Notes: generated from the letters alone by a model not told the origin. Positions 29,527 through 37,064 are shown, numbered from the stretch's first letter. The stretch is DNA of 64,000 nucleotides from Fuscovulum blasticum DSM 2131 (GCF_003034965.1 NZ_PZKE01000006.1:159832-223831); one strand, 5' to 3'. Numbers and translations: made by a program.

Positions 29527-30420
29527 TCAGCCGGTCGGGGCGCCTTTCCAGCGCTTGTGAATCCAGAACCATTGCCCCGGGTGGGCCCGCACGCGCTGTT
29601 CAAGCGAGGCCGTGATCGCCTGTGTCATGGTCAGCGGGTCTGACGGTGGCACGGGGGCATCGAGTTCGATGCGGAAGCTCAGCCCGTCAGGCTGGCGGGT
29701 GGCGAAGAAGGGGATCAGGTCCGCCCCCAGCCGCAGCGCCAGTTCGGCCGCCGAAAGGGCGGTGCGGGCGGGGCGTCCGAGGAAGGGGATCAGCTCGCCC
29801 GAGGGCACGTCCTGATCGAACAGCAGCACCAGTTGCCCGCCCGCCCGCAGGTGGCGGACGAAGCCCGCCGTGCCGGCCCGGCCCTGCGGGAAGACCGGGC
29901 CCCCGAAGGCCTGCATGGTGCGGACGTAATGTTCGTTGAAATAGGGGTTCGACAGGTTGCGGTAGAGGCCGCCGATCTGGAACCCGCGCGCCACCAGCGC
30001 GGCCCGGGCGGCTTCGTAATTGCCGAAATGGCCCGAGACCAGGATCGCGGGGCGCCCCGCCGCGCGGGCGGCTTCAAGTGCGGCGAAACCGGGGCCTTCG
30101 GGCACCAGCTTGGCGGCGCGGGCGGTGAATTCGGCGGTGGAGTAGTTCTCGATCACCGTGCGCCCGGCATTGTCGAGCGACTGGTCGGCCAGGGCGCGGC
30201 GTTCGGCTTCGGGCAGGTCGGGCCAGATGGCGGCCAGATTGTCCAGCGCCCGCGCGCGGTAGCCCGCCAGCGGCCCGATCACCCGCCGCATCAGCCAGCC
30301 CAGAAACCACACCCGCAACCGATAGGGAAACAGCAGCGCCAGCCGGATCAGCCCGCGCACCGCAAGGTTGGTAAGGTAATGGTCGGGCCGGAACGGCCGG
30401 GGCTCTTCGGTCTGGCTCAT
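29527..30420 (-). CDS. Lysophospholipid/lipid A acyltransferase (LpxL/HtrB-like)
   Basis: A 297-residue protein of the LpxL/LpxM acyltransferase family. The active-site HxxxxE motif is visible in LVSGHFGNYEAARAAL. An N-terminal membrane helix region (LTNLAVRGLIRLALLFPYRL), the LLFDQDVPSGELIPFLGRPA segment and the C-terminal PGQWFWIHKRWKG motif are all characteristic. It acts at the cytoplasmic face of the inner membrane, adding secondary acyl chains to lipid A or a related lipid. The start overlaps the upstream DMT transporter stop codon (ATGA), so the two form an operon. Confidence 0.9.
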   Translation of the reverse strand: MSQTEEPRPFRPDHYLTNLAVRGLIRLALLFPYRLRVWFLGWLMRRVIGPLAGYRARALDNLAAIWPDLPEAERRALADQSLDNAGRTVIENYSTAEFTARAAKLVPEGPGFAALEAARAAGRPAILVSGHFGNYEAARAALVARGFQIGGLYRNLSNPYFNEHYVRTMQAFGGPVFPQGRAGTAGFVRHLRAGGQLVLLFDQDVPSGELIPFLGRPARTALSAAELALRLGADLIPFFATRQPDGLSFRIELDAPVPPSDPLTMTQAITASLEQRVRAHPGQWFWIHKRWKGAPTG

Positions 30421-31307
30421 CTGCGGTCCTGGGCCGCACGCTCCTGTCGGGCGGCGTTGGTTTCGCGGTGCCAGACATAAAGACCCGCCCCCACGATCAC
30501 AAGCGCCCCGATCACCGTCCACTGGTCGGGCAGTTCGCCATAGAAGAGGCCGCCCCAGAAGGTGGCGAAGACGATTCCCAGATAGGCGAAGGGCGCCACG
30601 ACGCCTGCCTCGGCAATCGAGAAGCTGCGGATCAGGCACAGTTGCGCCGCGGTGCCCAGCATCCCGATCAGCGCGAAGATCGCCAGATCCGCCGGGGCGA
30701 CCGGCGTCCAGACGAAGGGCAGGGCCAGGGCCGCGACAAGGGTTCCGAAGCCCGCCGCCCAGATCATCGAGGTCCAGGGCGATTCCGACGGCCCCAGCCG
30801 CCGCGTCAGGATGGCGTTGCCGGTATAGGACAGCGCCGCCCCCAGCGGCAGCAGCGCCCAGGGCGTGAAGACACCGGCACCGGGGCGGATGATGATCATC
30901 GCGCCCACCAGCGCCGCCACCACCCCGGCAATCCGCCGGGGCCCCAGCTTTTCGCCCAGGAACAGCGCCGCGCCCAGCGTGATCAGCACCGGGTTCAGGT
31001 CGGTCAGCGCGGTGGCCTCGGCCAGGCCGATATGCGTCAGCGACAGGAAGAAGAAGGCGGTCGCGCCCATCTGGAACAGGCAGCGCCACAGGTGCAGCAC
31101 TGGATGGCGCGTGCGCACCAGCACCGGCACGCGCCGGTTCAGAACCAGCGCCACGATCAGGAACTGCCCGGCAAACCGCGCCCAGACCACCTGCGGCGCC
31201 GGATAACGCTGGATCAGCCCTTTCGCTGCAGCATCCATCGCGGTGAACAGAAGGATCGCCAGGATCATCAGGGCGATCCCGCGGGCAGGGTTCTGGGCAT
31301 GTGTCAT
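30417..31307 (-). CDS. DMT superfamily (EamA) transporter
   Basis: A 296-residue integral membrane protein with two EamA repeats and about ten helices. It starts MTHAQNPARGIALMILAILL, and the hallmark ALTDLNPVLITLGAALFLGEK (end of repeat 1) and GLFYGELPDQWTVIGALVIVGAGLYV (end of repeat 2) are visible. Such carriers export metabolites or amino acids; the substrate cannot be inferred. It reads leftwards and its end overlaps the start of the acyltransferase gene by 4 bases. Further upstream codons are not conserved-looking (Arg/Pro-rich), so 31307 is the chosen start. Confidence 0.9.
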   Translation of the reverse strand: MTHAQNPARGIALMILAILLFTAMDAAAKGLIQRYPAPQVVWARFAGQFLIVALVLNRRVPVLVRTRHPVLHLWRCLFQMGATAFFFLSLTHIGLAEATALTDLNPVLITLGAALFLGEKLGPRRIAGVVAALVGAMIIIRPGAGVFTPWALLPLGAALSYTGNAILTRRLGPSESPWTSMIWAAGFGTLVAALALPFVWTPVAPADLAIFALIGMLGTAAQLCLIRSFSIAEAGVVAPFAYLGIVFATFWGGLFYGELPDQWTVIGALVIVGAGLYVWHRETNAARQERAAQDRR

Positions 31308-31360
31308 GGGGGCGGACCCTAGGCCGCAGCGCCGCCGGCGGCAAGGGCTGGGGGGGGCGG

Positions 31361-31391
31361 CGCCAGCGGAAAGGGTTTTCACCCGCTGGCG
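31361..31391 (-). terminator. Stem-loop after fliG
   Basis: A 9-bp perfect stem (31361-31369 with 31383-31391) starts 3 bases after the fliG stop codon on the minus strand. There is no long U-tract, so termination strength is uncertain. Confidence 0.55.
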
Positions 31392-31393
31392 GA

Positions 31394-32470
31394 TCAGTCC
31401 TCTTCGGGCTGGATCATCACCACCTCGCCCGAGGCTTCCAGCGTGCGGATCGCGCCAATGATCGCGTTCATCGCCTCTTCGCCGTCCTTTTCCTTGATGC
31501 GGCCGCGCGTGGCGACCTCTTCCCGGATGCCTTGCGCCATGCGTTGCGAGATGTTGGTCAGGATGAATTCCCCCGTCGCCTCGAACTCGGGCCGCCCTTG
31601 GGCGAAGGCGATGGCGGTCACCAGTTGCGCCTGATCGACGATGCGGATGATCTTGGGGATGTCGCGCGGCGAAATCCGCGCCGGGACATGCGGCCAGGTG
31701 AAGATGGCCCGCCGCACCTGTTCGGCAAAGCCGGCATCCGCATCCTCAAGCCCCTGCAAGACCGCCTCGCGCGTGGCGGCGGCCGAGATGTTGAGAATCG
31801 CCCCCACCCGTTCCACCGGGTCGCGGTCAAAGGCGCGGGGCGGCTGGCTGTCCATCTGGCCCAGCACGGCAAGGCCGATGCGGCGCACGGTTTCCGGGTC
31901 TGTGTTGCCGGTCAGCGAGACGGCATAGGCGATGCGCCGCGCCTTTTCGCCCGGCAGCCGCCCCAGGATTTCGGCCGCGCGCGGCACCGGCAGCTTGGAC
32001 AGGATCACCGCCGCCACCTCGACCGCCTCATCCTCGATCACGGGGACCAGCTTTTCGGCCGGCAGGCCGACCAGCCGTTCCCAGGGGTCGCCCTTGGCCG
32101 AAACGCCCGCCTTGCGGCGCAGCCGGCTGGCCGCGGTCTGCGAGATATGCCCGTCCATCACCGACAGGGCGCCTTCCAGCCCGCCGGGGAAGGCCAGCCC
32201 CACCTGATCGAGTTCGGCCATGAAATCCTGCACCACCTGATCCAGCGTCTGCCGGTCCACCAGCCGCATGGCGCCCATCTGTTCGGCCAAGGCGGCCTGC
32301 ATCGGATCTGGCAACTGGGTCAGCGGCAGGGCGGTGCCTTCGCCCAGCAGATAGCGCACGATGACCGCCGCCTTTTCGCGCGGTGTCAGCATCCGGCGCG
32401 GACCATCGTCCAGCGTCACGGCCCGCTGGGCGGGCGTGATGCGGGCAAGCGGCAACCCGTTCGCGGCCAT
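31394..32470 (-). CDS. fliG: Flagellar motor switch protein FliG-like
   Basis: A 358-residue protein with the three FliG domains. The N-terminal domain starts around LTPREKAAVIVRYLLGEG (residue 28). The middle domain holds DPWERLVGLPAEKLVPVIEDE and AAVILSKLPVPRAAEILGRLP. The C-terminal torque domain includes ISPRDIPKIIRIVDQAQLVTA and EFILTNISQRMAQGIREE. FliG forms the C-ring at the base of the flagellum, transmits torque from MotA and switches rotation. No other flagellar gene is nearby, so it is an isolated copy here. It is flanked by a DMT transporter and a tiny secreted protein. Confidence 0.88.
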   Translation of the reverse strand: MAANGLPLARITPAQRAVTLDDGPRRMLTPREKAAVIVRYLLGEGTALPLTQLPDPMQAALAEQMGAMRLVDRQTLDQVVQDFMAELDQVGLAFPGGLEGALSVMDGHISQTAASRLRRKAGVSAKGDPWERLVGLPAEKLVPVIEDEAVEVAAVILSKLPVPRAAEILGRLPGEKARRIAYAVSLTGNTDPETVRRIGLAVLGQMDSQPPRAFDRDPVERVGAILNISAAATREAVLQGLEDADAGFAEQVRRAIFTWPHVPARISPRDIPKIIRIVDQAQLVTAIAFAQGRPEFEATGEFILTNISQRMAQGIREEVATRGRIKEKDGEEAMNAIIGAIRTLEASGEVVMIQPEED

Positions 32471-32535
32471 TCCATCCTCCGATTCCGTTCGGTCCGGGGG
32501 CAGGATGGCGCAGGGCGGTTAATGTGGGCTTTCCG

Positions 32536-32703
32536 TCAGCTTGTGGGCTGCTGGACGCAGGTGCCCTGGACGCCATCCCAGACCATGCCTTCGGCACAGC
32601 TTGAGGCGGTCACTTCCTTCATGCCGCCATGGCAGCCTTCTGCGGCGGCCCAGGTCGGCAGCAAGGCCAGCGCGATCGCGGCGAGGGTCGTCCTTGTGGT
32701 CAT
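32536..32703 (-). CDS. Small Cys-containing secreted protein
   Basis: A 55-residue peptide with a 20-residue signal sequence (MTTRTTLAAIALALLPTWAA). Its mature part of about 34 residues is EGCHGGMKEVTASSCAEGMV followed by a C-terminal segment ending in GTCVQQPTS. Three cysteines and a WD pair are spaced as in a small family that I recall as common in Rhodobacterales and whose automatic names vary. Function unknown; likely periplasmic or extracellular. The start at 32703 is preferred over the in-frame ATG at 32763 because the signal peptide begins there. A TTGACA lies upstream on the same strand. Confidence 0.75.
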   Translation of the reverse strand: MTTRTTLAAIALALLPTWAAAEGCHGGMKEVTASSCAEGMVWDGVQGTCVQQPTS

Positions 32704-32767
32704 CGGTCGTCCTCCTTGTCGGTTCGGTGTGGCGGGAAGGGCGGCCATGTTTGCCTGCCCCAAGGGA

Positions 32768-32794
32768 AAGGTAGCACGAAATCTGCACTGTCAA
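32768..32794 (-). promoter_or_regulatory. Candidate promoter of the small secreted protein gene
   Basis: On the minus strand a perfect TTGACA (32794-32789) is followed after 15 bases by TACCTT (32773-32768) with an upstream TGC that resembles an extended -10. The spacer is shorter than ideal. Confidence 0.38.
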
Positions 32795-32796
32795 AT

Positions 32797-32824
32797 GCAG
32801 CTTTTCGCCCGCAGCTTTTCGCCC
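32797..32824. repeat. Tandem 14-bp direct repeat upstream of the arginase-family gene
   Basis: GCAGCTTTTCGCCC occurs twice head to tail (32797-32810 and 32811-32824) in the 230-base divergent region. The second copy can also fold with the following AAGGGC...GCTGC. Its role is unknown. Confidence 0.6.
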
Positions 32825-32933
32825 AAGGGCGGGCTGCAAGGGCAAGGCCCCGCCTGCACCTTCGCCGCCTGCTTGCCAGCGCCGGGGGCCTCGCGCATCC
32901 TGCCCGCAAGGGTTGCAGGAATGGGGCAGGGCA

Positions 32934-33881
32934 ATGACGGGCAACAAGACCTTGGGCGCGATGTTCGGCACCGGCACGGTGGATACGTTCATGGGCCTGC
33001 CGCGCTGTCGCGACCTGTCGCGCCTGCCGGCGAAAATCGCGCTGATCGGGGCAGATGGCTGCACGCCTTATCCTTCGGTCGGGTTCTATTGCGCGGGCGG
33101 GCCGGCGGCGATCCGGGCGGCGGCGGCGCCTTACGCGGCCAATCTGGCGCATATGAACTTTGACCTTGGCGGTCCGGTGTTCCCGGCCGGGGTGGATGCC
33201 GTCGATGCCGGGGATCTGCCGCAGGATGAGGCCGACCCGGTGGGCAACCGGGCGCGGATCTTCGGGGCGGTGTCCTCGGTGCTGGATCGCGGCGGGGTGC
33301 CTTTCCTGATCGGGGGCGACGATTCGCTGCCGATCCCGATGATCGAGGCCTTTGGCGCGCGGGGGCAGACCTACTGGATCTTGCAGATCGACGCCCATAT
33401 CGATTGGCGCGATGAGGTGGGCGGCGAGCGTTACGGCCTGTCTTCCACCATGCGCCGCGCGTCCGAGATGGCGCATGTCGAGGGCATCGTGCAGGTGGGC
33501 AGCCGGGGCATCGGGTCGGCCCGGCTGTCGGATGTGCAGGAGGCCACCGACTGGGGCGTTGCCTTCGTGCCGGCGGGGCAGGTGGCGCGGGCGGGCGTGG
33601 GGCCGGCCATCGACCTGATCCCCGACGGGGCGAATGTCATCGTCTGTTTCGATGTCGATGCGCTGGACCCGGCGATCATGCCTGCGGTGATCGGCCGGAC
33701 GGCGGGCGGTCTGTCCTACTGGCAGGTGCTGGAGCTGGTGGCGGGCGTGTCGGAAAAGGCGCGGATCGTCGGCTTCGACATGGTGGAATTCATGCCCGAC
33801 CGGGATGTGGACGGGATGGGCGCCATGCTGGCGGCGCAGCTTCTGGCCGCCGTGATGGGCATCGTGGCGCGGCAGGGCTGA
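32934..33881 (+). CDS. Arginase/agmatinase family hydrolase with GGDDS motif
   Basis: A 315-residue ureohydrolase-fold enzyme; the ATG at 32934 has GGGCAGG just upstream. The two-metal site is largely intact: D153-A-H155-I-D157 in QIDAHIDWRD and D240-V-D242 in CFDVDALDP. The first metal ligand motif, normally GGDHS, reads GGDDS (D129, D130), replacing the histidine ligand. Agmatinases release urea from agmatine to give putrescine, while relatives act on guanidinobutyrate, guanidinopropionate, formiminoglutamate or guanidine. The changed ligand and N-terminal sequence make the substrate uncertain, so I give no gene symbol. It is monocistronic, followed by 205 bases before fabF. Confidence 0.85.
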   Translation: MTGNKTLGAMFGTGTVDTFMGLPRCRDLSRLPAKIALIGADGCTPYPSVGFYCAGGPAAIRAAAAPYAANLAHMNFDLGGPVFPAGVDAVDAGDLPQDEADPVGNRARIFGAVSSVLDRGGVPFLIGGDDSLPIPMIEAFGARGQTYWILQIDAHIDWRDEVGGERYGLSSTMRRASEMAHVEGIVQVGSRGIGSARLSDVQEATDWGVAFVPAGQVARAGVGPAIDLIPDGANVIVCFDVDALDPAIMPAVIGRTAGGLSYWQVLELVAGVSEKARIVGFDMVEFMPDRDVDGMGAMLAAQLLAAVMGIVARQG

Positions 33882-34023
33882 GGGGCGCCCAAGGGGCAAA
33901 CGGGGGCGACTTCGGGCGGCGTTCCCGTAACGCCTTGAAATGCCTTGCATCGCGCCGTGCAGCCGGACGAGGCCGCCGTTTTGCGGCCCCCGGCGGGAAC
34001 CGGCCCCGGTTCCGCAGGGTCGG

Positions 34024-34052
34024 TTGCGCGGGAAAAGGGGGGCGTGTATCAC
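34024..34052 (+). promoter_or_regulatory. Candidate fabF promoter
   Basis: TTGCGC (34024-34029), 17-base spacer, TATCAC (34047-34052), 34 bases before the fabF start codon. It is the only good spacing match in the 205-base gap. Confidence 0.4.
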
Positions 34053-34086
34053 CCCGCAAGGACAGGTCTTGCTTCGGAGGAATTGG

Positions 34087-35346
34087 ATGCGCCGGGTTGT
34101 CGTCACGGGTCTGGGCATGGTCACACCGCTGGCCTGCGGGGTGGAAGAGACCTGGAAGCGCCTTGTCGCCGGCCAGTCCGGGGCGGGGCCGATCACGCGG
34201 TTCGATGCCTCGAACGTGGTGACGCAATATGCCTGCGAAATTCCCTATGGCGATGGCAGCGACGGCACCTTCAACCCCGATGACTGGATGGAGCCGAAGG
34301 ACCGCCGCAAGGTGGATGATTTCATTCTGTACGGCCTTGCCGCCGCCACGCAGGCGGTCCGCGATGCCGGCTGGCAGCCCGAGGATGAAGAGGGCCGTCT
34401 GCGGACCGGGGTGATGATCGGGTCGGGCATCGGCGGGCTGACGACGATTGCCGAGACGGCGATCCTTATCAAGGAGAAGGGCCCGAAGCGGGTGTCGCCC
34501 TTCTTCATTCCGGGCAGCCTGATCAACCTGGTCTCGGGGCAGGTGTCCATCCGCTTCGGCTTCAAGGGGCCGAACCATGCGGTGGTGACGGCCTGTTCGA
34601 CCGGCGCCCATGCCATTGGCGATGCGGCGCGGCTGATCATGCTGGGGGATGCCGATGTGATGGTGGCCGGGGGCGCCGAGGCGCCGATCAGCGAGATCGG
34701 CATCGCGGGCTTCAACGCCTGCAAGGCGCTGTCCACCAAGCGCGCGCATGAGCCGGAAAAGGCCAGCCGCCCCTATGACGCCGACCGTGACGGGTTCGTC
34801 ATGGGCGAAGGGGCGGGCATCGTGGTGCTGGAGGAATACGAACACGCCAAGGCGCGCGGTGCGAAGATTTATGCCGAGGTGCTGGGCTATGGCCTGTCGG
34901 GCGATGCCTATCACATCACCGCCCCGTCCGAGGACGGCGACGGCGGCTATCGCAGTATGCAGGCCGCGCTGGCGCGGGCCGGGTTGCAGCCGTCGGACAT
35001 CGACTACATCAACGCCCATGGCACCAGCACCATGGCCGACACCATCGAACTGGGCGCGGTCGAGCGGCTGATGGGCGAGGCGGCGGCCAAGGCCACCATG
35101 TCTTCGACCAAATCCAGCATCGGCCACCTTCTGGGTGCGGCGGGCGCGGTCGAGGCGATCTTCTGCATCCTGGCGATCCGCGACCAGATCGCCCCGCCGA
35201 CGATCAACCTGGACAACCCTGCCGTCACGCCCAGGCTGGACCTGGCGCCGAACAAGGCGGTCAAGCGCAAGATCGACGTGGCCCTGTCCAACAGCTTCGG
35301 CTTTGGCGGCACCAATGCCAGCGTGATCCTGGGCAAGGTTCGCTGA
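34087..35346 (+). CDS. fabF: Beta-ketoacyl-ACP synthase II
   Basis: A 419-residue thiolase-fold enzyme that elongates acyl-ACP with malonyl-ACP in fatty acid synthesis. The start at 34087 (MRRVVVTGLGMVTPLACGV) has GGAGG at 34076-34080. The catalytic triad is visible: Cys in VTACSTGAHAIGDA, His in INAHGTSTMADT and His in SSIGHLLGAAGAVEAIF. The C-terminal NSFGFGGTNASVI is standard. The acpP gene that often precedes fabF is not here. mltG starts 3 bases after its stop codon, so the two share a transcript. Confidence 0.97.
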   Translation: MRRVVVTGLGMVTPLACGVEETWKRLVAGQSGAGPITRFDASNVVTQYACEIPYGDGSDGTFNPDDWMEPKDRRKVDDFILYGLAAATQAVRDAGWQPEDEEGRLRTGVMIGSGIGGLTTIAETAILIKEKGPKRVSPFFIPGSLINLVSGQVSIRFGFKGPNHAVVTACSTGAHAIGDAARLIMLGDADVMVAGGAEAPISEIGIAGFNACKALSTKRAHEPEKASRPYDADRDGFVMGEGAGIVVLEEYEHAKARGAKIYAEVLGYGLSGDAYHITAPSEDGDGGYRSMQAALARAGLQPSDIDYINAHGTSTMADTIELGAVERLMGEAAAKATMSSTKSSIGHLLGAAGAVEAIFCILAIRDQIAPPTINLDNPAVTPRLDLAPNKAVKRKIDVALSNSFGFGGTNASVILGKVR

Positions 35347-35349
35347 GGG

Positions 35350-36531
35350 ATGTGGCGCTCCATCGCCTCGAACGCGCTGACGCTGTTCTTCGTGCTGCTG
35401 ATTGCAGCGGCGGCGCTGGTGGCCTGGGGCCGCAACGAATTTGTGACGCCGGGGCCACTGGCCGATGCGATCTGCGTTCAGGTGGAGCGCGGGGCCTCGC
35501 TGGCGGCGGTCAGCCGCAACCTTGAAGAACGCGGCGCGGTCAGCGATGCGCGGATCTTCCGCATCGGGGCGGAATATGCCGAAAAGTCGAAAGACCTGAA
35601 GTTCGGGTCGTATCTGATCAAGCCCGGCGCTTCGATGTCCGAGGTGCTGGCGGCGATCACCGCGGGCGGGCAATCGACCTGCGGGCAGGAGATCAACTTC
35701 CGCATCGGGGTGACCACGGCGGATGTGATCCTGCGCGAGCTGGACCCGGCGACCAATGCCTTTGTCGAGGTGGTGAAGTTCAGCCCCGGCGCCGGGGAGG
35801 TGCCGGCGGAATATGCCAAGGCGCTGGAAAGCCCGGACATGCGCTATCGCGTCACCCTGGCCGAAGGCGTGACAAGCTGGCAGGTGGTGCAGGAGCTGAA
35901 GCAGGCCGATTTCCTGACCGGCGACATTGGCGATGTGCCGGCCGAGGGTTCGCTGGCGCCTGATTCCTATGATGTGGACAAGGGTGCTGACCGCACGGCA
36001 CTGATCGCGCGGATGACCGAGGCGCAAAGCCGGTTGCTGACGCAGCTTTGGCCGAACCGTTCGGCGGACCTTCCCTATGACACGGTGGAAGAGGCGCTGA
36101 TCATGGCCTCGATCGTGGAGAAGGAAACCGGCATCGCGGCCGAGCGCCGGACGGTGGCCAGCGTCTTCATCAACCGGCTGGAGCAGGGGATGCGGCTGCA
36201 GACCGACCCGACGGTGATCTATGGCGTGACCGGAGGCAAGGGCGCCCTTGGCCGGGGGCTGCGCCAAAGCGAGTTGCGGCGCGCGACGCCCTACAACACC
36301 TATGTCATCGACGGGCTGCCGCCGACCCCGATTGCCAACCCGGGGCGGGCCTCGATCGAGGCGGCGCTGAACCCCGAGAAGACGGAGTATCTGTTCTTCG
36401 TGGCCGATGGCACGGGCGGGCATGTCTTCGCCAAGACGCTGGAAGAGCACAACCGCAACGTCGAGAAGTGGCGCAAGATCGAGGCCGAGCGCGCGGCGCA
36501 GGGCCAGCCCGAGAGCGGGGGCAGCGACTGA
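35350..36531 (+). CDS. mltG: Endolytic murein transglycosylase MltG
   Basis: A 393-residue inner-membrane protein of the YceG/MltG family. One N-terminal helix (ALTLFFVLLIAAAALVAW) is followed by a LysM-like subdomain and the catalytic domain. There, IVEKETGIAAERRTVASVFINRL carries the active glutamate, and QTDPTVIYG and YNTYVIDGLPPTPIANPGRASIEAALNP are family signatures. MltG cuts nascent glycan strands and limits their length. It follows fabF after 3 bases, echoing the fabF-pabC-yceG order of enterobacteria. Just downstream is the GTA leader region. Confidence 0.95.
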   Translation: MWRSIASNALTLFFVLLIAAAALVAWGRNEFVTPGPLADAICVQVERGASLAAVSRNLEERGAVSDARIFRIGAEYAEKSKDLKFGSYLIKPGASMSEVLAAITAGGQSTCGQEINFRIGVTTADVILRELDPATNAFVEVVKFSPGAGEVPAEYAKALESPDMRYRVTLAEGVTSWQVVQELKQADFLTGDIGDVPAEGSLAPDSYDVDKGADRTALIARMTEAQSRLLTQLWPNRSADLPYDTVEEALIMASIVEKETGIAAERRTVASVFINRLEQGMRLQTDPTVIYGVTGGKGALGRGLRQSELRRATPYNTYVIDGLPPTPIANPGRASIEAALNPEKTEYLFFVADGTGGHVFAKTLEEHNRNVEKWRKIEAERAAQGQPESGGSD

Positions 36532-36544
36532 GGCCGGGGCGAGG

Positions 36545-36559
36545 TTAACGAAAGGTTAA
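36545..36559. promoter_or_regulatory. CtrA-type binding site TTAA-N7-TTAA upstream of the GTA cluster
   Basis: TTAA at 36545-36548 and TTAA at 36556-36559 are separated by exactly 7 bases, the full CtrA consensus. GGTTAACG occurs twice as a direct repeat (36543-36550 and 36554-36561). The site is 43 bases upstream of a candidate -35 and 179 bases before g1. CtrA controls GTA expression in Rhodobacter capsulatus; direct binding here is inference. Confidence 0.7.
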
Positions 36560-36601
36560 CGCACAGATCGCCCAAGCATCTGATATTGCTGTGTTTTCAT
36601 C

Positions 36602-36630
36602 TTGACTTGGCGTGCGGTCCGATGTAGACC
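36602..36630 (+). promoter_or_regulatory. Candidate GTA promoter
   Basis: TTGACT (36602-36607) and TAGACC (36625-36630) with a 17-base spacer. Transcription would start near 36637, just before the leader hairpin. The -35 is strong (5 of 6) and the -10 weak (3 of 6), as expected for an activator-dependent promoter. Confidence 0.45.
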
Positions 36631-36657
36631 TTGCGGCATGATGGTAGAGGTGTCGGA

Positions 36658-36688
36658 AGCGGCCGGGGGCAACCCCGTGCCGCTTTTT
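36658..36688 (+). terminator. Intrinsic terminator or attenuator in the GTA leader
   Basis: AGCGGC (36658-36663) pairs with GCCGCT (36679-36684), and CGGGG (36664-36668) with CCCCG (36673-36677). A GCAA tetraloop and one bulged T complete the hairpin, followed by a run of five Ts (36684-36688). Outside it, GCATGAT (36636-36642) and ATCATGC (36696-36702) can pair. It lies downstream of the candidate promoter and 50 bases before g1. It could be the mltG terminator, an attenuator of GTA transcription, or the end of a roughly 50-nt RNA. Confidence 0.8.
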
Positions 36689-36737
36689 CGTTGCGATCAT
36701 GCAGGGGGCGGCATGGGAAAGGCGGGCGGGATAACCG

Positions 36738-37064
36738 ATGACGATCAGGTTCAGCGACGGCGAGGCGGAACCGGACGAGGGCCTGCGGCTGACGGAAGAG
36801 CTGTTCCGCATCGCGGTGGGCGATCTGAATGCGGCGCTGACGGCGATCCGCGACGGCCAGTTCGAGGCGGCGAAGGCCGGCAAGGCCGCGGTCCGCGATC
36901 TGGTGGACATGAGCAAACAGGTCCTGGAGGGACGCAGGAATGTCGAGAAACTCCGCAAGCAGATCGCCGGGGATGTCGGAGCCCGGGGCGAGCTGGACCT
37001 CGACGCCGCACGCGATGAAATCGGGCGCCGTCTGGCTTGCCTCCGCGACGCAAGAGGAGATTGA
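36738..37064 (+). CDS. GTA small terminase subunit (g1)
   Basis: A 108-residue helical protein that opens the GTA cluster. It matches the GTA g1 type: an acidic N-terminus (MTIRFSDGEAEPDEGLRLTE), a long charged helix rich in Ala and Lys, and the conserved end DLDAARDEIGRRLACLRDA. In Rhodobacter capsulatus g1 acts as the small terminase, aiding the large terminase during near-random headful packaging of host DNA. Its 3' end overlaps g2 by 50 bases if g2 starts at 37015. The ribosome binding site is weak (GGCGGG). A hairpin terminator 50 bases upstream may limit its transcription. Confidence 0.8.
   Translation: MTIRFSDGEAEPDEGLRLTEELFRIAVGDLNAALTAIRDGQFEAAKAGKAAVRDLVDMSKQVLEGRRNVEKLRKQIAGDVGARGELDLDAARDEIGRRLACLRDARGD

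Noticed and set aside
33790..36450. 886-codon open frame on the minus strand opposite fabF and mltG
   Set aside because: Antisense shadow with Arg/His/Gly-rich composition; both genes underneath have full catalytic motifs.
36638..37018. Short reading frame beginning ATG ATG in the GTA leader (start MMVEVSEAAGG)
   Set aside because: The frame runs through the terminator hairpin and becomes an Arg/Gly-rich shifted reading of g1. It looks like an accident of the hairpin sequence, not a leader peptide, though it cannot be fully excluded.
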